This document shows, one piece after another, positions 58,663-64,000 of a stretch of 64,000 bases of DNA. The number at the start of each line of letters is the position of its first letter. Positions within the stretch are counted from its first letter, which is position 1. Location of the stretch: NCBI GenBank assembly GCA_950295325.1, contig OX485803.1, positions 38,763,554-38,827,553 on the forward strand, in the 5' to 3' direction. The notes beneath the pieces were generated by a model, which worked only from the letters and a program-made list of their open reading frames with translations, did not search any database and was not told the DNA's origin. This DNA comes from Polytrichum commune (Eukaryota; Streptophyta; Polytrichopsida; Polytrichales; Polytrichaceae). Position numbers and translations under genes: made by a program.

Positions 58663-61600
58663 AAACTGTATCTTGTAGCTCCAATTGAGTCAACATTGGT
58701 GTTGGGAGTCAACGATTTGTTCGGGTGATTCTATAACGTTGGGGTGTTCACAAGCATTTTGACATGGCCTTGGAAAAGAAATGAAAAATGTGAGAGCCAT
58801 ACTTACTTCTACTTGTGGCTTGGCTTGATGCATAATCCCCTACAATAAATTTGACACTCTTGAGCTAAGTGTCACCATTGATAAGTCACATTGAGAATGG
58901 CCAGGGTACAAACCATAACCTAGTGCTTTTCTTTTCTGGATTAGAAGATTGGGTTAGCACTTGAAAGTACATGCAAAGTTTATGTGAACTACTTTCACTT
59001 TTTAGTTGAAGTTGTAAAGATGTGGAAGGTTTGTGAGTTTGCTGTGTGTGTTCCTCCACAAACAGAATAGATGTACACCTGCATAATGAAAAAAACACAA
59101 CCTTCAACGGCATAGCTCCAATTGCTGCATACTATTTGTAATATTGCTACAGGTGTTATGATATTCATACATCCTACATCTAAGTTTCCTCCACTTTAGA
59201 GAGTGAGATATGTCATGTCTTTCTCTTGAAAAGACATGAATCCATGAACTATGAGTTATCATTGTTTCATTAGCCATGTCAGAATTGACCCTCTCTAAAA
59301 TTTTCATTTTCACCAGTTATATTCATTATACTGGGCAAATATGTGACCAAACTTTCAAATAGATATTGAGTATATGTGGTCACCATTGTTACATATGATT
59401 GTACTCTATTTTCTTTTCTTGTAACTCGTTTCTCCTTCTTCTTATTCTAAATATAGATTTGTGATGAGGCAAAAGAAAGTGAAAATAGGGATTGATATTT
59501 GGTGAGGGCTTGTACACGTAGTTAAGTCACCCTTCGTTTATGTTTAATTTTGTTGAAAATCAAATGCAGTAGGAGGTAAGCTAGTTCATCATTGGAGTGA
59601 CAAAATATTTGATTGTTTGGATGAAAGAATTATAAAAGACTCAAATGAAAATAATTAGAATTTCCTCACAAGTTCATTTTAATTTTTTTTTAATAAGTTG
59701 ATAAAACAAACAAAGACAACACGGCATTGTATTTAGTTTGCTGCTCTTACATCAAATGTTTATTTTTTCAAAATTGCATTCACACAACTCCAAAATTTTG
59801 CAATTTTTTTGGTCTTGTAATGAATAATTGATGAACAAGGGCCATTGCAACAATACTTGTATATATTGTCAAAACCCTCGACCACCACTCCCATACACAC
59901 CCCAAACCCATCGACCTCGGTTTTTGGTCCTTGGTCATTCATAGGGACCACCTTCAACATGAGGCAATAGCATTTGTCCCTTTTCCTTGCTTTATAAACT
60001 CATCAAGGTGACATATCCCTCATTCACATCAACACTATGAGGTTTGGCTCTCTTTCTCTCTCGCACTCCAACTTTGGAAGCTCTTTATATTATACCAAGA
60101 CTAGCTTTCACATTTGAAACAATGTTTTCGAGGAGGAGGCTTATAGCCTCTTCCCGAAATGCCGCCCTTTGGGGTGGCCACGTCACCTCAAATTTTTTTC
60201 AAACAACATGAAAATGAGGCTTTCATGATGTGATTGGCTATATAAGTTACCCCTTTTATTTCAATAGTGTGGATTTTGGAATCAGTAGTGTCATGATGAA
60301 TAGAGTGGACCACATGGATCAACCATGTTAATTTTGTGTGTGTCATGATTAGTAGTAAGTAAACTGAATGTGGGGAAAATCCAAAAATACTACGTGACAT
60401 AATGTTAGTCCCACAAAATAAGCGTGTGTATTAGAATAATTTTATGAGGAACAATAGTCAATGACATACCTCTGTGACCCTTCAAGCTAGGTCTTTGTCA
60501 GATCGGGAGTCCTATTGGCCCAGGGCACATGGGCACCGGGGGGCCTCAAAATCCGCTTGGCTTACGCCAAGTGGCCCCCCACGGTTGGCCGGTGGGGGGG
60601 CGGTCAGGCCCACCGTGGGGTGGCTGACGCGCCAGGCTGGGCGGTCCCGCCCACGCCCACCGCCACCCAGCCCCCCGCTCGGATGATTGAAATTTGGATG
60701 AAAATTCACTTAGGAAGTGGTAGTATTGTAACATTGTAAATCTATAAAGTTCAATGCTTTTCACAAGGAATGACAAATAATGCAAGGTTTACATTTGGTG
60801 TTGGTGACATTACACAGGTGGTTTACAATTAGTATTGAGCAAGACATATTGAATTGGTGACACTAAATACAATAAATATTTAGTGCACCAAATGTAGGTT
60901 AGTGTATAGGTGAATGCATTGTATCAATAGTCAACATCAATCATAGTAAAAAGAACATACCTATGGGTATCACAACTGTGGTACCAATCATGTATTGATA
61001 TTTGATGTGTATGTCAAGACGAACAAATATTTTATGTACCCAACTTATTCTTTGGGTCAATACCATCCTAGTCCATATTAATATTACGGAGACTTTACCT
61101 AGAGGTGGAAATTTTTGCATCATAAAATATAGATTTGACTGATATCAAAACCACAAATACCATCAAATATCCATATCTTACTAGTATTATACAACACTTA
61201 ACCCTCATTATGGATACCCAAAGGCTATAAAAATAAGACAATATCAGACCAACACTAGATACTATCAATGTTAACTACATTGATTATCCCAATTAGTAAG
61301 TGTTACTATTCAGGGTTATGCAGTGCTATAATTATTTAATGGAAAGGTAATATTCTACTAAGAAAAGCCATTCTTGCTCAATAACGTTTGAAAAACCTAT
61401 TGACCTTTCGTTAGTAAAAATTGAACTTCTAAATAAGACGTTATTGCATTGCGTAATTCCAAATAGTAACACACACTAAATGGGGAGAATCGGTGTAGTA
61501 CATAAATGAATGCATGGTATATAGACAATGTCAATAACAATTTCATCAAAGAACATATCCAATTTTTTTGATATGTTGATTCAAATTTCAATATTTCTTT

Positions 61601-61697
61601 AATTGATCTCAAGTGTTGAAACGAAACTTCCAATGTAAAATTGCGGTTAGGGTAATTACCAGAGAAATTTCCCTTAAAGGAATTCCCCGTGGCTGAT
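58663..61697. other. Intergenic region between BAHD and SDR genes
   Basis: No gene is supported. The first part probably includes the BAHD 3' untranslated region. A GC-rich patch of about 200 bp lies at 60,490-60,690 ('ggggggcctcaaaatccgct', 'cggttggccggtgg') within AT-rich surroundings and may be a decayed transposon end. Confidence 0.5.
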
Positions 61698-62138
61698 GGG
61701 GGCGGACCCCCTCGGCACTAGGCGCTCCTCGTTTGTGAGGAGCTGCCGCTGCCCGGCTGCCCCCGAGACTCTGTCTGCTGCAGAGTTTGCTGCCTGACTC
61801 TGCCCGGCTCAAAAATCCCTATTAAAAATTCAAATCATCAAATTTCTAATTCTACATTAATCCTTTCATGAGCTTAATTAACTTATAATTTGAAACAAGT
61901 TCAAAGTCTCACCTTTGAAGGGTTTAAACTTGTTTCAAATTGTTAGTTAATTAAGCTCATGGAAAGATTAATGTAGAAATAAAAATCTGATGATTTGAAT
62001 TTGAAATAGGAACTTTTGGGCCGGGCAGAGTCTCGGGCAGTCGGGCAGCAGACAGAGTCGAGGGGGCAGCAGAGTCTCGGGCAGCCGGCAGCTCCTCACA
62101 AACGAGCAGCGCCTAGTGCCGAGGGGCGGACCCGTCCC
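61698..62138. repeat. Long inverted repeat (foldback), arms about 200 bp
   Basis: The outer GC-rich parts pair ('ggcactaggcgctcctcgtt' with 'aacgagcagcgcctagtgcc', 'cccggctgccc' with 'gggcagccgg'). The inner AT-rich parts pair as well ('tcatgagcttaattaac' with 'gttaattaagctcatg', 'gaaacaagtt' with 'aacttgtttc') around a loop centred near 61,915. It lies about 95 bp upstream of the SDR start codon. Confidence 0.88.
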
Positions 62139-62233
62139 TATCCAACGACCGATGAATTTCGTCGCTCCTCGTGCATTCGCATTCGCTGGAGGAGGATAGT
62201 AGTTGTTGTTGCGAATTCCGGTGCACTCTCGCC

Positions 62234-64000
62234 ATGGGATCGAACAAGAAGGTCGCCATTGTGACTGGAGCCAACACCGGAATCGGAAGGTGCAATTTGC
62301 GCTTCATTTGCTGTTTTTTTTGAGTATTTTTGACCCCCTGTTTCACGATTTAGTGAGAATGTTTCTCCGGTTTCCTTTCTTTGACGCCTTCTATTACGTT
62401 CCGGAGCGAGGTCATGATAACAAAGAATGAAATTAAGCAAGAAATTAATCAAGAAAGAAATTCATTTTCAGTGGAGGCGGGATTTTATTGCATTGAATTC
62501 GAAGAAACATTCGCCCCTGGTATTGACGGGAATTATCTGAGCCTGACGAGAACAGTCTTCCCTTCGTGTTCGCGATTCTAAATCACGTCGAATCTGAAAG
62601 TAGGTTTTTGCAATGACCATAAGGTAAACGTGTCTTAAATGATTAGTTTTTGTTGTTTGCTATGATTCTCAGCTTGATTTTAAGAGTTAGGGATTTTTCT
62701 TGGATTCGAAAATGTGATAGGAGATTTTAGCAACATTCTATGGATTTTTTTGAACACCCTTGTTGTTGCGGGAGCCATAAAACGAGCTTGTTGGCCGCCC
62801 AAATATGTTGACTATTGAGCCTAACTGGTTAACAAATTTTGAGCACGTAGTACAATTTTTTAAACACATGTCTTTTTGGTATCCTACTTAGCGCCACACA
62901 TAGCCACAAACCACTCAAATGTAGGTGACCATTTAGGATAAGTGATTGAATTAGGCATGTTTACCTTAACTGAATATTTTGAGAGGGAGAGTACATACTT
63001 AGACCCTGAGTCAAACGTTGTGGTGCACTTGTAGAGTCTCATGTTGAGCACTTTCACCTTGTTTTGATTGTATTCCGGAAGAAATGGCCCCTCTTTAGTG
63101 TTTTTGCCAGATTACTGTTTAATCGAAGTTGATGTTAGGTGCACAATGTATTTACTGTCCTCAATTCCCACCGTCTCAATTTGGTGTTGTACCGATGTAC
63201 CTGAATCTTTTACGATAAGCTGAAATAAAATTCCTTGCAGCAGTTTCTACATAACCCATCAACTGACGTTCCAGGGACTTCTGTCAGCTTCATGACACAA
63301 GAAAGTGAACAGCGAAGTCCTGATGAACTCTTCCATTCTGAGGTCTCACAGAAGTTATTTGGTTGTGGTATTCATGAAGAATCAGAATATAGCATTGTGG
63401 AAGTCATTGAAGTCATTGAAGTCTTATACAATGGAATAATTATCATTGGTTGGTGATGGAAGCACGGGCAGATTACAAAGGAATTGGTTAATCTAAGTCC
63501 TTCACCATCTGTGGAAAGCCACAGAATTCCCAAATTTAGAAGACGGTTTTTTGATTGGAAAGATGTCCTAAGTAACATCTGCAGGGAACTGCCACTGATT
63601 CCATTGATTGCCACTAATCAGGCACTAAACAGGCTTTGGCTAAAGTGGAAAATTTCGGCTTGTTTGTGTATCAGAGAAACAGCACTTTCTCTGGCAAAAG
63701 ATGGCATGAAGGTTTTTATGACTTGTAGGAGCGCTGACAAGGGTCTTGATGCCGCCTCGTACATCCGTGAGGTGCTTAAATATTTCTGCTACTTGCATGA
63801 CCTCACAGTTTTTTTTTATGATTTCTTCAGTTGGTTATAATATATGACCATAATATCACTTTATTTTTTCTTAAAGGTTGAGCTTGACGTGGACTAGTGC
63901 AACCTACAGACGGTTTACTACCAATCAATGCATTCATCGAATTTTCTGACCGTTGCCAACGTTGATTCTGCAGTCTTGCCCAGGGGCAGATGTGGAGGTT
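62234..64000 (+). CDS. Short-chain dehydrogenase/reductase, 5' part, runs off the window
   Basis: Exon 1 (62,234-62,289) encodes MGSNKKVAIVTGANTGIGR with the NAD(P)-binding TGxxxGxG motif. Exon 2 (63,675-63,771) continues in phase with ETALSLAKDGMKVFMTCR, the second beta strand and the Arg typical of NADPH-preferring classical SDRs. A third exon seems to begin at 63,877 with VELDVD, where the family has the D-L/V-S/D motif, but the next codon is TAG (63,895). Either the gene is damaged, or the base is wrong, or that exon is skipped. The catalytic Ser-Tyr-Lys region would lie outside the window. Intron 1 is 1.39 kb and holds a family A repeat. Confidence 0.75.
62605..62970 (-). repeat. Dispersed repeat family A, copy 6, with donor-like edge
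   Basis: Starts 'aaggtaaacgtgtcttaaat' at about 62,620 and continues through 'ctattgagcctaactggtta', 'aacacatgtctttttggtat' to 'attaggcatgtttacctta'. It matches 17,430-18,035 on the opposite strand over several hundred bases, and also 8,427-8,610. Confidence 0.7.

Noticed and set aside
63235-63640. Open frames within SDR intron 1
   Set aside because: An acceptor-like site precedes them and composition looks coding, but exon 1 and the exon at 63,675 join in phase without them and I recognise no domain.
1-64000. CRISPR arrays, bacterial operons, ribosome binding sites
   Set aside because: All recognised genes are spliced plant genes; the tandem arrays present have no spacer structure.

Overview
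The window is nuclear DNA of a land plant. Introns are spliceosomal, the intact genes are plant families (a BAHD acyltransferase and a TIM-barrel amidohydrolase with an N-terminal extension), and most of the rest is decayed plant transposons (Ty3/gypsy, a MULE with a Ulp1 protease, CACTA, Harbinger-type MITEs, a tRNA-derived SINE). Low gene density and a methyltransferase/PHD-bearing gypsy element lead me to suspect a seed-free plant, but I cannot name the species.

Layout. 1-13.1 kb: gene-poor, with microsatellites, one complete Harbinger-type MITE (6,896-7,289) and dispersed repeats. 13.16-18.52 kb (-): an 11-exon amidohydrolase gene whose exon phases all agree. 19.5-29.5 kb (-): a decayed gypsy element in the order gag, protease, cytosine-5 DNA methyltransferase, reverse transcriptase, RNase H, integrase, degenerate PHD finger. 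29.5-30.9 kb: a second Harbinger-type element. 33.4-36.8 kb (+): a broken BAHD copy with part of its intron. 36.97-52.33 kb: a 15.4-kb MULE with about 70-bp terminal inverted repeats. It carries a satellite array, a lesioned Ulp1-protease gene (+), a CACTA-like insertion containing a SINE, and a convergent MULE transposase (-) with DDE and SWIM motifs. 53.9-58.66 kb (+): an intact three-exon BAHD gene. 61.7-62.14 kb: a long inverted repeat. 62.23 kb to the end (+): the start of a short-chain dehydrogenase/reductase gene.

How the parts relate. The BAHD gene and pseudogene are direct duplicates, and the MULE lies exactly between them: its left end cuts intron 1 of the broken copy and its right end abuts the 5' leader of the intact copy, with no target duplication visible. 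Two autonomous-type elements carry captured accessory enzymes: a DNA methyltransferase plus PHD-like finger in the gypsy element, and a Ulp1 protease in the MULE. Both are damaged: the gypsy element by many stops and Cys-to-Tyr changes that look like cytosine deamination, the MULE by a few single-base indels and TAG codons.
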